NCBI GenBank assembly: GCA_964353355.1
Contig: CAYGVT010000150.1
Coordinates: forward strand, 1-7,371
From: CAYGVT01 sp964353355
GTDB lineage: Archaea; Thermoplasmatota; DTKX01; GCA-020343715
Length of the DNA: 7,371 nt
Direction of reading: 5' to 3'
Part shown: positions 1-6,903 of the stretch, in pieces
Position numbering within the stretch: the stretch's first letter is position 1
How the letters are laid out: every line of letters begins with the position of its first letter
Notes under the pieces: generated by a model
The model's database searches: none
Told to the model about the DNA's origin: nothing
Seen by the model: only the letters and a program-made list of their open reading frames with translations
Program-made: the position numbers and the translations under genes

Positions 1-1
1 C

Positions 2-85
2 GAGTTCTCCCACTGGAGGTTGAGGGCGCCGTCCCCGCCCAGGCCAGTGCAGCCCTCGCGAAGACGGAGGTTGACGAGGGCCGAG
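2..85 (+). other. Open in-frame extension upstream of the zinc-ribbon gene; possible tail of a preceding copy
   Basis: The reading frame of the zinc-ribbon gene at 86 has no stop codon back to the left window edge. Its first residues read EFSHWR, followed by an Arg/Pro-rich stretch. The C-terminus of the downstream gene (459-508) reads EFKYWRR followed by Arg/Pro, so this may be the end of an upstream family member, in tandem and perhaps read in-frame into the next copy. The similarity covers only about 15 residues and could be chance. A 9-bp direct repeat, GGAGGTTGA, occurs at 15-23 and 66-74. The alternative is plain leader sequence, with TTG at 20 as a non-functional start. Confidence 0.3.
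76..80 (+). promoter_or_regulatory. Ribosome binding site deciding the ATG at 86
   Basis: GAGGG lies 5 nt before the ATG at 86, and a stronger GGAGGT sits further up at 66-71. Together they support initiation at 86 rather than at the upstream in-frame TTG at 20. The third copy at 7198 also begins two to three residues before the first cysteine, which agrees with this choice. Confidence 0.5.
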
Positions 86-511
86 ATGAAGCCCTGCGAC
101 GTGTGCGGGAGGCCACGCCTCGGACGCTCGAGATACTGCGCGCGCTGCCGTCCTTTCGTGGTATGCCGGGAACGCGACAACCGCATCCATGTCCGGGCGA
201 TGAGGGAGGCCTGGAATCCTGCCGAGGACGGATTCGCCTGCCACTACACGGGCGCGAGGGTCGACGACATGGATCCGATGAGCCCCTGGTTCCTCACGTT
301 CGACCACCGAGTGCCAGGGGAGGCCGGTACCATCGTCGTCGCCGCTTGGTGGGTGAACCTGATGAAGACAGCCCTCTCCGAGGATGAGTTCTGGGCGGTG
401 GTGGCGGAGTACGACAAGTTCCTCAACAGGGGCGGGGAGTTCGACAGGGACGTCGTGGAGTTCAAGTACTGGCGGCGGGCGCGGCGGCCCAAACGGCCAA
501 CCCATCGATAA
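86..511 (+). CDS. Zinc-ribbon protein with HNH-like C-terminal half (multi-copy family)
   Basis: A 141-residue protein. Residues 4-21 form a zinc ribbon of the pattern CxxC-x10-CxxC (C4, C7, C18, C21). A basic helix follows at about 28-43, carrying the family-conserved AMREA. The second half has C52-x-YTG, then SPWFLTFDH (D73, H74), then WVN (N91) and K94, and ends with FKYWRR and a basic tail. The spacing DH-x16-N-xx-K after a YTG/SPW segment resembles a degenerate HNH nuclease, so I infer a nucleic-acid-binding and possibly nicking protein; catalysis is unproven. ATG 86 was chosen for its Shine-Dalgarno and for agreement with the paralogue at 7198. It is convergent with the surface-protein gene, ending 99 bp from that gene's stop with no T-tract terminator seen. 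A fragment at 4872 and a partial gene at 7198 belong to the same family, suggesting an expanding or mobile family. The alternative is a non-catalytic zinc-finger regulator. Confidence 0.8.
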   Translation: MKPCDVCGRPRLGRSRYCARCRPFVVCRERDNRIHVRAMREAWNPAEDGFACHYTGARVDDMDPMSPWFLTFDHRVPGEAGTIVVAAWWVNLMKTALSEDEFWAVVAEYDKFLNRGGEFDRDVVEFKYWRRARRPKRPTHR

Positions 512-610
512 ATGAGAAGCCCCTTCATCCGCGAATCATCCCATGAGATGCCCACTGCTTCGTCATCCATTGTCCTTTGTTGTGCAATGATGCGGCGAAC
601 CGTGCCTTGT

Positions 611-3600
611 TCATGATTGAGGCTTCGACCTGCCCCGTCTCCTGGCCGACAATAGGATGAGCACAATCGCTGCCACGGCCACGAGGAGCACGAGACCGAT
701 GTAGAGGAGGGTCCCTCCCCCTCCATGGCCATCTCCGGTCGGGTTCTCCACCTGGAACGGCATCGGTCCAACAAGGCCGTGCGAATGGCCGTCCCACGCG
801 CGCACGGTGACCGTGTGGTTCCCGTCGCCCAGCTTCCCGCTGTCCAGGACGAAGCTCCACGATCCGGTCCCGTCTGCGGCCATCCAGTCCCCATCGTCCA
901 CCCGGTACTCCACGCGCTCTATTGGCACATCCCCGGAGGCCGTCCCCTCGAACTCGACCTGGCCAGACACAGGCACCCCTCCGGGCATCCTGGTGACCTC
1001 GATGACGGGCGTCCTGGGAAGGACCGTCACGTTGACGCGGTCCTCGACCGTGTTGCCCATCCAGTCCCAGACGCGGATGACAAGCTCCCACACCCCGACC
1101 CTGTCGGGCGTGAGGTTGAGGTCGGCTCCATCGAACGACGTGGCGGGGACGGTCGGAACCGTCCACCTGACGCCCTCCAGCGCGAGCTCCCCCGGGACGA
1201 CACTGGCATGCAGCTCGGCGCGACCGCCGAGCTCGACGGCGATGTCCTCGCCGGCATCGACGCCGGGCCACCTCACATGGGTTGGCCGCCACTTGACATC
1301 GAGGAGGAACGAATGGAACGCGCGGTTGCCCGACGCGTCGTAGGCGGTGAACGTCGCGTTGTAAAGGCCCTGCTTCGGGAGCGCAGCCTCGACAAAGGCC
1401 CCCTCCTTGACGATGCTCACGCCACCTCTCTCGAACTCCCATGCGAACTCGGCACCCTCGGGGAACGACGCGTCATCGTCCGCCCAGAGGGTCCAGTTGT
1501 ACCTCAGGACCAGGTCCTCGGTCGTGACGCTGACCATGAGCCATTCCGGATGCGTGAACACGGGGGCGTTGACGTCGAGCACCCCGACGGTCACGATGGT
1601 CATGTTCTCGTTGCCGGCCGCGTCCGTGAGCCTCAGCAGGACCTCGTAGGTCCCGGGGCGCTGGAAGATGAAGGAGGGATGGGGACCGGCAAGCGTCTGC
1701 TCCGCGCCTGCGTACGTGAAGGTCCACGTCCACCCGGCCACCGCGACGTTGTCCGTGGAGGTCCTCGCGTCAAACCAGACCGGCTCGCCCAGCGTGGCGT
1801 TCAGGGTCCTCCCGACATTGATGACTGGCGGCTCCGCATCGAGCACGGTTATCCTCACGCCGTCCTGCGCCCACTTGCCGCCCATGTCGGTGACGATGAG
1901 GACGACCACGTACTCCCCCACCGTGCCGAAGATGTACTCCACCACCGGGCCCTGCAGCAGCACGGGCCTCCCGTCGTAGGTGAGGCTCCAGTTGAAGCGG
2001 GCTATCCCGCCGTCGTCCGAGGAGGCGGTGCCGTTCAGGACGACGCACGTGCCCTGCGGCACAACCTGGTCCTCGCCGGCCTCCGCCACGGGCGGGTGAT
2101 TGGGCAGGACTGTCAGGACGATGACGGCCGTGTCCGCGTGCCCGGCCGCGTCCTCGACCCGGAGGCTGACGTTGTAGGTGCCGGGCACCCTCACCACCCG
2201 GTCGACCACCGCCCCCTCGAGCACCACGTTCGTTTCGCCGATAGAGTAAGACCACGTGTACCTCACGATGCCTATGTTGTCCCTGGACAGGCTCGCGTTG
2301 AGCTGGAAGGGCTCGCCCTCGTACACCGTGAGGTCTGGCCCCGCCACTGCCTCGGGCGCGAAGGGGTCCCATGGATGGACAAGGGGATGATGGTCGTCTG
2401 GATTGAGGCCCTTGTTCGGATTGAAAGGCTCGCTCCATGTCTGGCCGTCGTTCGTTGCGGTGGGGTAGAACTTCGAATAATCCGACCAGTAGTTGCCGCG
2501 CGTCCCGTCGTCCCAGCTCATGCGCCCCGAGCCGGAGCACTGGAGGTGGGGAGGACCGCCCGCATACCATCGCAGAGCGTTATCGATGAACGTGTTGTTC
2601 CACACCTTGGAGTTCTCTACATCGAGCGCGTACCTTGCACAATTGGCGATGTAATTCCCCGTGAAGGAGCATCCGAACCCTACCGTGTAGACCATGTATA
2701 CTCCGTGATCATCGGAATTGAGGATGATGTTCCCCTCGAGGCTGACATTGCCGTCCCTGATGAGGTCGATTGATGAACCGCTGGTATTGCTGATCGTGCA
2801 GCTGATGATCTCCAGACGGTCATCCTCCTGGGAGAAGATGGCCCTGGAACCCCCATCCATCACGCAGTCGCGGACCTCGATGCCCTTGCAGGCCTCAGTT
2901 TCCACAGCTGCGCTCAACAGATCCAAGAACGTGGAATTCTGGATCCTCCCGTTCTCACAGCCCCAGAGCTGGACGGGAACGGTGCTTCTCGGGAAATCCT
3001 GACGGTCGATGATGAAATCCCTGCAGCCGACCAGGATCACCTGGCCATAGTCGTCGGTGAAGACCTCGCCGACGGTGTCCTTGCGGTAGATGACGGGCAT
3101 TCCATCAAGCGTGTTCCCGGCGCCCCAATCGATGTTCCTCCTCTGCTGTGCCCCCCCCCATATGTAAAACCCACCATCGAACACCACGTTGCCGCGGACC
3201 TTCGTCATGCTGTCCGCGCATACACGGATCCCTACCAGATTGCTCCTTCGCGCCAAACCGGCATCGCACCTCACGCGGTTGTCCTCGATGCTCGCATTGC
3301 TCATGTTCCAGGCATCGAACGCAACCCAAAAGGTTGATTGAGAGAAATCGATTTCATTGTCGATGAAGCTCGAGTCCGAGACATATATAAGCGCTATCGT
3401 ACCGTTGCGGAGATGGTTGTCGCAGACCATGCCCCCGGACGATTCTCTGATCTCCCCAGCGCCCCAGCCCCCGATCGAGACGTTCTCGAACGTGCAATTG
3501 GCGATGCGGAAGCCGGTCCCTCGATAGATGACGATGGTAGCATTCATCGGGCTGCTGAGCGTGACGTTCTCCACGGTGAGGTTGTCCGTCATGCCGCACA

Positions 3601-4813
3601 CGATGCCGGCCCACGGATGGTCCCCCGCGTAGTCCCTCATCGTCACGTTCTCGCAGCGGGCGAGGATGACCTGTCCCCACTCGCCCGATATACGCCGGTC
3701 GCTCTCGTTCACGACGCACAGTATCGGATGTCCGTCGACGGTGTTCGATTGGTCGATGCCCCGGGCATCCAGGGCATCGAACGCATCCTTATAGACCTGG
3801 ATGCCGCACCCATGGAACGTGTTGGACCTCAGCGTCAGGTTCCAGTTGTCGAAGACAAGATAAAGTCCGTAGGTCTCATAGAGTCCATCATAGTAGGACG
3901 TGAGTGAGTTTTTGACGACCAGAAGGCCATCCGTCCCCATTGCATCTATTCCTTCCAGGACATTGTCAGCAATCGTGATGTTCGAGCCACCGACCTCGCA
4001 CAGTCCCATGACCGAATTGTTGCTGATCACCACGGTCGCGTTGGGCACTAGGTCGCTTCCTCCCTGGGCACTGATTGCATGGCATTGGTAGGTGCGAACC
4101 TGTCTGATTTCATTGTGCTCGATCCTTGCATCCGAGCCGCCAACGTCAATCCCGTTAAAAGTGAAATTCGATATCGTGTTGTTGGCGATATAGACCTTCG
4201 AAACGTCATCATATGAGTGGATATGTGAGCTGATACCCGTGTTGATATTTTCAATCCGATTACCCTCTACGCGGGCTGTGGAGTCCGAAATGAAAATGCC
4301 AGTGTGGGATGGCTGGTACGTGCTGGTGCAGTTCTCGATGAGGTTCGAGACGATGGAGATGTTGGAGCACCCCCTGATCGCCAGGCAGCTCTCGAGCGGC
4401 CAGACGTACTGACCGGGCCCATAGCTCGCATTCACCAGATGGTTGTCGCGGATGACCAGATGAAGGGTGACGTTCCCGACGTAGATGCAGTACCACGTCC
4501 CCGTCCCGTTGATGTGGTAGCCGCTGATGACGTAGGGGTCGGACGCGGAGCCGTCGCCGTCCCATCCCTCCTCGATTGCCATCGCGACGAGCTCGGCGTC
4601 CGAGTCGATGATGATGGGCGGGTCGAACGACTCTGAGGTGGCTTGCCCACCATAGCCTCCATCGTTCATGTCAGATGATGCCGTGTTCAGGAACTCGGAA
4701 GAGACAGGATCGAACGTCAGCATGAGTGCGACAGAGAGAATCGCTCCAAAGCTCATCAACGGTGGAGCGGTCTTCTTTCTTCTCATGATAGGCCCGCTGG
4801 CAACCATGCACAT
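611..4813 (-). CDS. Giant membrane-anchored surface protein: NosD-like beta-helix plus PKD/Ig-like repeats
   Basis: A 1400-residue, probably extracellular protein. Residues 10-35 look like a signal peptide (RRKK, then a hydrophobic run). Residues 66-105 match the NosD/CASH entry region (DPYVISGYHINGTG). Residues 105 to about 740 are right-handed beta-helix with many N-x-S/T sequons and recurring short N-rich rungs. The module N-T-V/L-D-G-x-P-I/V followed by GQVIL occurs at 357-385 and 567-595. GNYWSDYS at 773-780 closes the helix, as in other NosD-like proteins. PKD-type domains follow at about 818-903, 907-992 and 995-1080, PKD-like ones at 1084-1175 and 1184-1266, and a last Ig-like domain at 1268-1355. 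A Gly-rich linker, a membrane span (1368-1389) and the basic tail ARRRGRSK end the protein, so it is anchored with the bulk outside. The role is likely adhesion, S-layer-associated or glycan binding; the ligand is unknown. Start ATG 4813 was chosen as longest and near the predicted transcription start; ATG 4807 or 4786 is possible. A G9 tract lies inside it. Confidence 0.9.
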   Translation of the reverse strand: MCMVASGPIMRRKKTAPPLMSFGAILSVALMLTFDPVSSEFLNTASSDMNDGGYGGQATSESFDPPIIIDSDAELVAMAIEEGWDGDGSASDPYVISGYHINGTGTWYCIYVGNVTLHLVIRDNHLVNASYGPGQYVWPLESCLAIRGCSNISIVSNLIENCTSTYQPSHTGIFISDSTARVEGNRIENINTGISSHIHSYDDVSKVYIANNTISNFTFNGIDVGGSDARIEHNEIRQVRTYQCHAISAQGGSDLVPNATVVISNNSVMGLCEVGGSNITIADNVLEGIDAMGTDGLLVVKNSLTSYYDGLYETYGLYLVFDNWNLTLRSNTFHGCGIQVYKDAFDALDARGIDQSNTVDGHPILCVVNESDRRISGEWGQVILARCENVTMRDYAGDHPWAGIVCGMTDNLTVENVTLSSPMNATIVIYRGTGFRIANCTFENVSIGGWGAGEIRESSGGMVCDNHLRNGTIALIYVSDSSFIDNEIDFSQSTFWVAFDAWNMSNASIEDNRVRCDAGLARRSNLVGIRVCADSMTKVRGNVVFDGGFYIWGGAQQRRNIDWGAGNTLDGMPVIYRKDTVGEVFTDDYGQVILVGCRDFIIDRQDFPRSTVPVQLWGCENGRIQNSTFLDLLSAAVETEACKGIEVRDCVMDGGSRAIFSQEDDRLEIISCTISNTSGSSIDLIRDGNVSLEGNIILNSDDHGVYMVYTVGFGCSFTGNYIANCARYALDVENSKVWNNTFIDNALRWYAGGPPHLQCSGSGRMSWDDGTRGNYWSDYSKFYPTATNDGQTWSEPFNPNKGLNPDDHHPLVHPWDPFAPEAVAGPDLTVYEGEPFQLNASLSRDNIGIVRYTWSYSIGETNVVLEGAVVDRVVRVPGTYNVSLRVEDAAGHADTAVIVLTVLPNHPPVAEAGEDQVVPQGTCVVLNGTASSDDGGIARFNWSLTYDGRPVLLQGPVVEYIFGTVGEYVVVLIVTDMGGKWAQDGVRITVLDAEPPVINVGRTLNATLGEPVWFDARTSTDNVAVAGWTWTFTYAGAEQTLAGPHPSFIFQRPGTYEVLLRLTDAAGNENMTIVTVGVLDVNAPVFTHPEWLMVSVTTEDLVLRYNWTLWADDDASFPEGAEFAWEFERGGVSIVKEGAFVEAALPKQGLYNATFTAYDASGNRAFHSFLLDVKWRPTHVRWPGVDAGEDIAVELGGRAELHASVVPGELALEGVRWTVPTVPATSFDGADLNLTPDRVGVWELVIRVWDWMGNTVEDRVNVTVLPRTPVIEVTRMPGGVPVSGQVEFEGTASGDVPIERVEYRVDDGDWMAADGTGSWSFVLDSGKLGDGNHTVTVRAWDGHSHGLVGPMPFQVENPTGDGHGGGGTLLYIGLVLLVAVAAIVLILLSARRRGRSKPQS
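3151..3159 (-). repeat. Nine-G homopolymer inside the surface-protein gene
   Basis: The coding strand reads TGG-GGG-GGG-GCA (Trp-Gly-Gly-Ala, residues 552-555). In the current sequence the frame is intact. Adding one G gives a stop at 3105-3107, and removing one G gives a stop at 3037-3039. Either slip would therefore cut the protein soon after residue 555 and remove the PKD domains and anchor. Confidence 0.9.
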
Positions 4814-4835
4814 CCCGCTTACAAATAAGGCGCCA

Positions 4836-4846
4836 GATACTTAATT
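4836..4846 (-). promoter_or_regulatory. Candidate archaeal TATA-box promoter of the surface-protein gene
   Basis: The 57-bp gap 4814-4870 is much more AT-rich than its surroundings. On the minus strand it reads AATTAAGTATC, preceded by an A/G-rich GAGAAAAG that could act as a BRE. The usual 25-27 nt spacing puts the transcription start near 4815, giving a nearly leaderless mRNA for ATG 4813 or a short leader for ATG 4786. No Shine-Dalgarno precedes either ATG. This is pattern-based only. Confidence 0.4.
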
Positions 4847-4871
4847 CTTTTCTCATATGCATGGATAACAG

Positions 4872-4953
4872 GCCGCTTCTACGTCGTTGGCCGCAAGGAG
4901 CAGCTCAAGCGCCGCGCGGCCATGCGCGAGGCCTACGACCCGGCCCTCGACGC
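4872..4953 (+). repeat. 82-bp direct repeat, left copy
   Basis: This segment is identical to 7256-7337 except for one base (T at 4888 against G at 7272). Immediately afterwards identity drops to 24 of 34 positions. The two copies are in the same orientation, 2384 bp apart, and bracket the ATPase-DUF4276 module. Confidence 0.9.
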
Positions 4954-5010
4954 ATATCGCGTCTACTGGTCCGGCGCCGTCCTCGATGGCCGCGACAGCG
5001 CCGGCCCCCT
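4872..5010 (+). pseudogene. Truncated internal fragment of the zinc-ribbon/HNH-like gene
   Basis: The frame starting at 4874 reads RFYVVGRKEQLKRRAAMREA, then YDPALDAYRVYWSGAVLDGRDS. It matches residues 21-58 of the copy at 7198 and, more distantly, the copy at 86. The first zinc-ribbon half is gone: the fragment begins exactly where the last cysteine would be, and that codon is now Gly. The HNH-like half is also missing, with recognisable similarity fading near 5010 (DSAGP compared with DPMSP). No start codon or Shine-Dalgarno serves it. It lies between the surface-gene promoter and the stop of the DUF4276 gene, and looks like debris of a recombination or deletion. Confidence 0.8.
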
Positions 5011-5034
5011 TCCTTGCCCGAGGCTCATGTCTGC

Positions 5035-5649
5035 TCAACCCTGCTGCAGAAGCGATCTCAGGCCGTCCCGGAAGTGGGCGAAGCTCCTCGACCGGTTCCG
5101 GTCCGGGTCCATCCTGGTGGATATCCTCCTCGCCGCCTCCACCTTGGGCAGTCCCGAATGGTGGTACCCTGCCCTCTGGAGGACGCGCTCGAGCGCTTCC
5201 CACGTTCCGCCGCGCACAGCGTCGGGGTCGCGGAAGGATTCCCTCCTGGCTAGCGTCGGTGGCACGCCGGGATAGGCGGAAACCAGGGCGTCCACGTCGC
5301 CGAGGAACCATGCCTCCAGCTCCTCTATCGCCAGCCTGTTGAGGACCTCGAACCGTCCTCCCTCCCCAGCAACGGACCTGGTCGTAAAACCCGCTTCCCT
5401 GGCGATTGCCTCAAGCCCCGCCTTGAGCTCGACGCATCCACGCCGGTCCTCGTCGACGAGGACGACGATGCGCCAGTCACCGGGCATCCAGGGCCTGTAC
5501 CCCCTCAACCTCTGCGGCAGGTGGCCGAGCAGATCTGACCTGCCCCTGAACGGATGGACCCTCCAGGTCGCCGTCGGCATGATCCTCGGCAGCAGGTTCA
5601 CGAGCGCTGCCTCGGATGACCGATCCTCGACGAGGAGCTCGATGTGCAC
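5035..5649 (-). CDS. DUF4276-family protein, putative TOPRIM-like nuclease partner of the ATPase
   Basis: A 204-residue protein from GTG 5649. It opens with MHIELLVEDRSSEAAL (E8, E13) followed by LLPRIMP. It continues with FRGRSDLL (34-41), QRLRGY (46-51), WRIVVLVDEDRRG (D66, D68), AIEELEAWFLGD (107-118) and a C-terminal PKVEAARR with NRSRSF. These are the hallmark blocks of DUF4276. The early Glu plus the DxD after a hydrophobic strand resemble a TOPRIM metal site, so I infer a nuclease-like effector; activity is unproven. It is the second gene of a pair with the upstream RecF-like ATPase, the stop of which (5654-5656) lies 4 nt before this GTG. GTG 5649 was preferred because GGGAG lies 8 nt upstream and the family normally begins right at the first beta-strand. 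Alternatives are ATG 5685 (216 residues, overlapping the ATPase by 32 nt) and ATG 5730. Confidence 0.8.
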   Translation of the reverse strand: MHIELLVEDRSSEAALVNLLPRIMPTATWRVHPFRGRSDLLGHLPQRLRGYRPWMPGDWRIVVLVDEDRRGCVELKAGLEAIAREAGFTTRSVAGEGGRFEVLNRLAIEELEAWFLGDVDALVSAYPGVPPTLARRESFRDPDAVRGGTWEALERVLQRAGYHHSGLPKVEAARRISTRMDPDRNRSRSFAHFRDGLRSLLQQG

Positions 5650-5653
5650 GCCA

Positions 5654-6871
5654 TCAGCTCCCGCCAGGGGAGCCCCCGATGCCATTGACTGGATCGATCG
5701 TCTCCCGAACTTCGGCCCCTGTCTCGGCATCTAGGTAGCCCTCCAACCATAACTGGCCGAGCGGAGCCCCTTCCTCCATGAACTCAGCGACGCCCCTTAT
5801 CTCGGACGCCCTGCGTGCCTGGGTGAAGCCGTCTCCGTCGCGGTACAGGACCCACAGCTCCTCCGGCTTCAAACCGTCTACGAGGATGGGGGAGTGCGTC
5901 GTGATGAGCAGCTGGGAGCGCTCCGCTGCGGCCCGGCACTCCTCCACCAGCTCCGTGAGTATCCTCGGGTGGATCTGGTTCTCGGGTTCCTCGATCCCGA
6001 TGAGTTGGGGAGGCGAGGGATCGTAGAGGAGAGTCAGGTACGCGAGCATCTTGAGTGTGCCGTCGGAGGCGTACTTCGCCAGGACGGGTCTCTCGAAGGG
6101 AGCATCCTTGATGAGAAGCAGAAGACGGCCATCCTGCATGGGCTCCGCGTCGACCTTCTCCAGCCGGGGGACCCTGCGCGAGAGGACATCGAGGATGGTC
6201 GCAAGCCTGTCGGGATGTCTTTCCCTCAGGTACTGGACGACATTCGGAAGGTTGTCGCCCGTGGAGGAGAGCCTCTCCTGCGGGCCTGCCTCGGGGATGC
6301 CCCTGGTCGCATCGGCGCTGAGGTAGGACAGGTACCAGCTCGTGATGAATCTCCGTAGGGCTCCGACGCGCGGATGCTTCGCGAGCTGGCCGAGGGTGTT
6401 CACGGCGAGCATCTCCTGGGAATCGAGCCTCTCCGGGACACGGTCGTCCCCCTCGTCCGGGTGCTCACCCGAGGTGACCTCACCCACACCGTTCGTGAAG
6501 TCAAGGAACTTGTACGGCCGGCCCGTCTCCTTCCTTCGCCAATGGAGCCATTCCTCCTTGACGAAGGGGCCGTCCAGATTCTCGTCTATTGCGAGGTGGT
6601 ACGTGATCAGGGACATCGTGGGTTTTTCCCTGTACTTGAGCGTGAACTCGATTGGATCATCGACACCCCTTGTGCGCAATTCCTTGAATCGACCCCTCTT
6701 GTCCCACGCCCGCCGCAGGCCGAACGTGAAGCTCTCGGAGAGGAAGGCGAACACGTCGAAGATGGTGGACTTGCCACTGCCATTGGGTCCAAGGAGCACC
6801 GTGAGGGGTCTGATGTCCCGCAGCTCGAGATCTCTGAGCGCGCGGTAGTTCCTCACCCGCATCGATTCCAT
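5654..6871 (-). CDS. RecF/OLD-like AAA (ABC-type) ATPase, paired with DUF4276
   Basis: A predicted ATPase of the AAA_21/COG4637 type, 405 residues from ATG 6871. Visible motifs, numbered from ATG 6871, are: VRNYRALRDLEL at the N-terminus; Walker A GPNGSGKST (28-36); the STGDNLPNVVQYL block (about 203-215) typical of this family; a signature-like SDGTLKMLAYL (about 269-279); Walker B LIGIEEPENQIHP (290-302); and switch histidine LITTHSPIL (322-330). There is no coiled coil long enough for an SMC/Rad50 arm and no TOPRIM domain in the same chain. The TOPRIM-like part is instead in the next gene, so this looks like a split OLD-type system. Start choice is uncertain: ATG 6871 and ATG 6862 lack a good Shine-Dalgarno, while TTG 6910 has GGGGGA 5 nt upstream and would overlap the preceding short frame by 7 nt. 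Role inferred: ATP-driven sensor or regulator of the DUF4276 effector, plausibly anti-phage. Confidence 0.88.
   Translation of the reverse strand: MESMRVRNYRALRDLELRDIRPLTVLLGPNGSGKSTIFDVFAFLSESFTFGLRRAWDKRGRFKELRTRGVDDPIEFTLKYREKPTMSLITYHLAIDENLDGPFVKEEWLHWRRKETGRPYKFLDFTNGVGEVTSGEHPDEGDDRVPERLDSQEMLAVNTLGQLAKHPRVGALRRFITSWYLSYLSADATRGIPEAGPQERLSSTGDNLPNVVQYLRERHPDRLATILDVLSRRVPRLEKVDAEPMQDGRLLLLIKDAPFERPVLAKYASDGTLKMLAYLTLLYDPSPPQLIGIEEPENQIHPRILTELVEECRAAAERSQLLITTHSPILVDGLKPEELWVLYRDGDGFTQARRASEIRGVAEFMEEGAPLGQLWLEGYLDAETGAEVRETIDPVNGIGGSPGGS
5658..5662 (-). promoter_or_regulatory. Shine-Dalgarno for translationally coupled GTG start
   Basis: On the minus strand GGGAG is followed after 8 nt by GTG 5649. 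It sits inside the last codons of the ATPase gene, and the ATPase TGA falls between it and the GTG, which is a classic coupled arrangement. It selects GTG 5649 over ATG 5685, whose nearest GGAG is 15-16 nt away. Confidence 0.5.
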
Positions 6872-6903
6872 TCGCGGCGGGGGCGTGCCCGATTGGACTT
6901 CGT

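Noticed and set aside
512..610. Intrinsic terminators or a small gene between the convergent genes
   Set aside because: I see no stem followed by a T-tract on either strand and no short frame with a ribosome site.
725..2773. Long + strand open frame of 682 codons
   Set aside because: It is antisense to the surface-protein gene, rich in Arg/His/Pro/Val/Asp without domain motifs, and typical of a shadow frame in GC-rich DNA.
4853..5311. Minus-strand frame of 152 codons covering the zinc-ribbon fragment
   Set aside because: It is antisense to the fragment and to the end of the DUF4276 gene. It shares a stretch (GLAHGRAALELLLAA) with the frame at 6904-7350 only because the 82-bp repeat is read backwards in both.
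5035..6871. Calling the pair PARIS, Gabija or AbiL by name
   Set aside because: The second protein shows DUF4276 blocks rather than those of AriB (DUF4435) or RloB, and no UvrD-like helicase (GajB) is present. Only a general ATPase/TOPRIM-type relationship is supportable.
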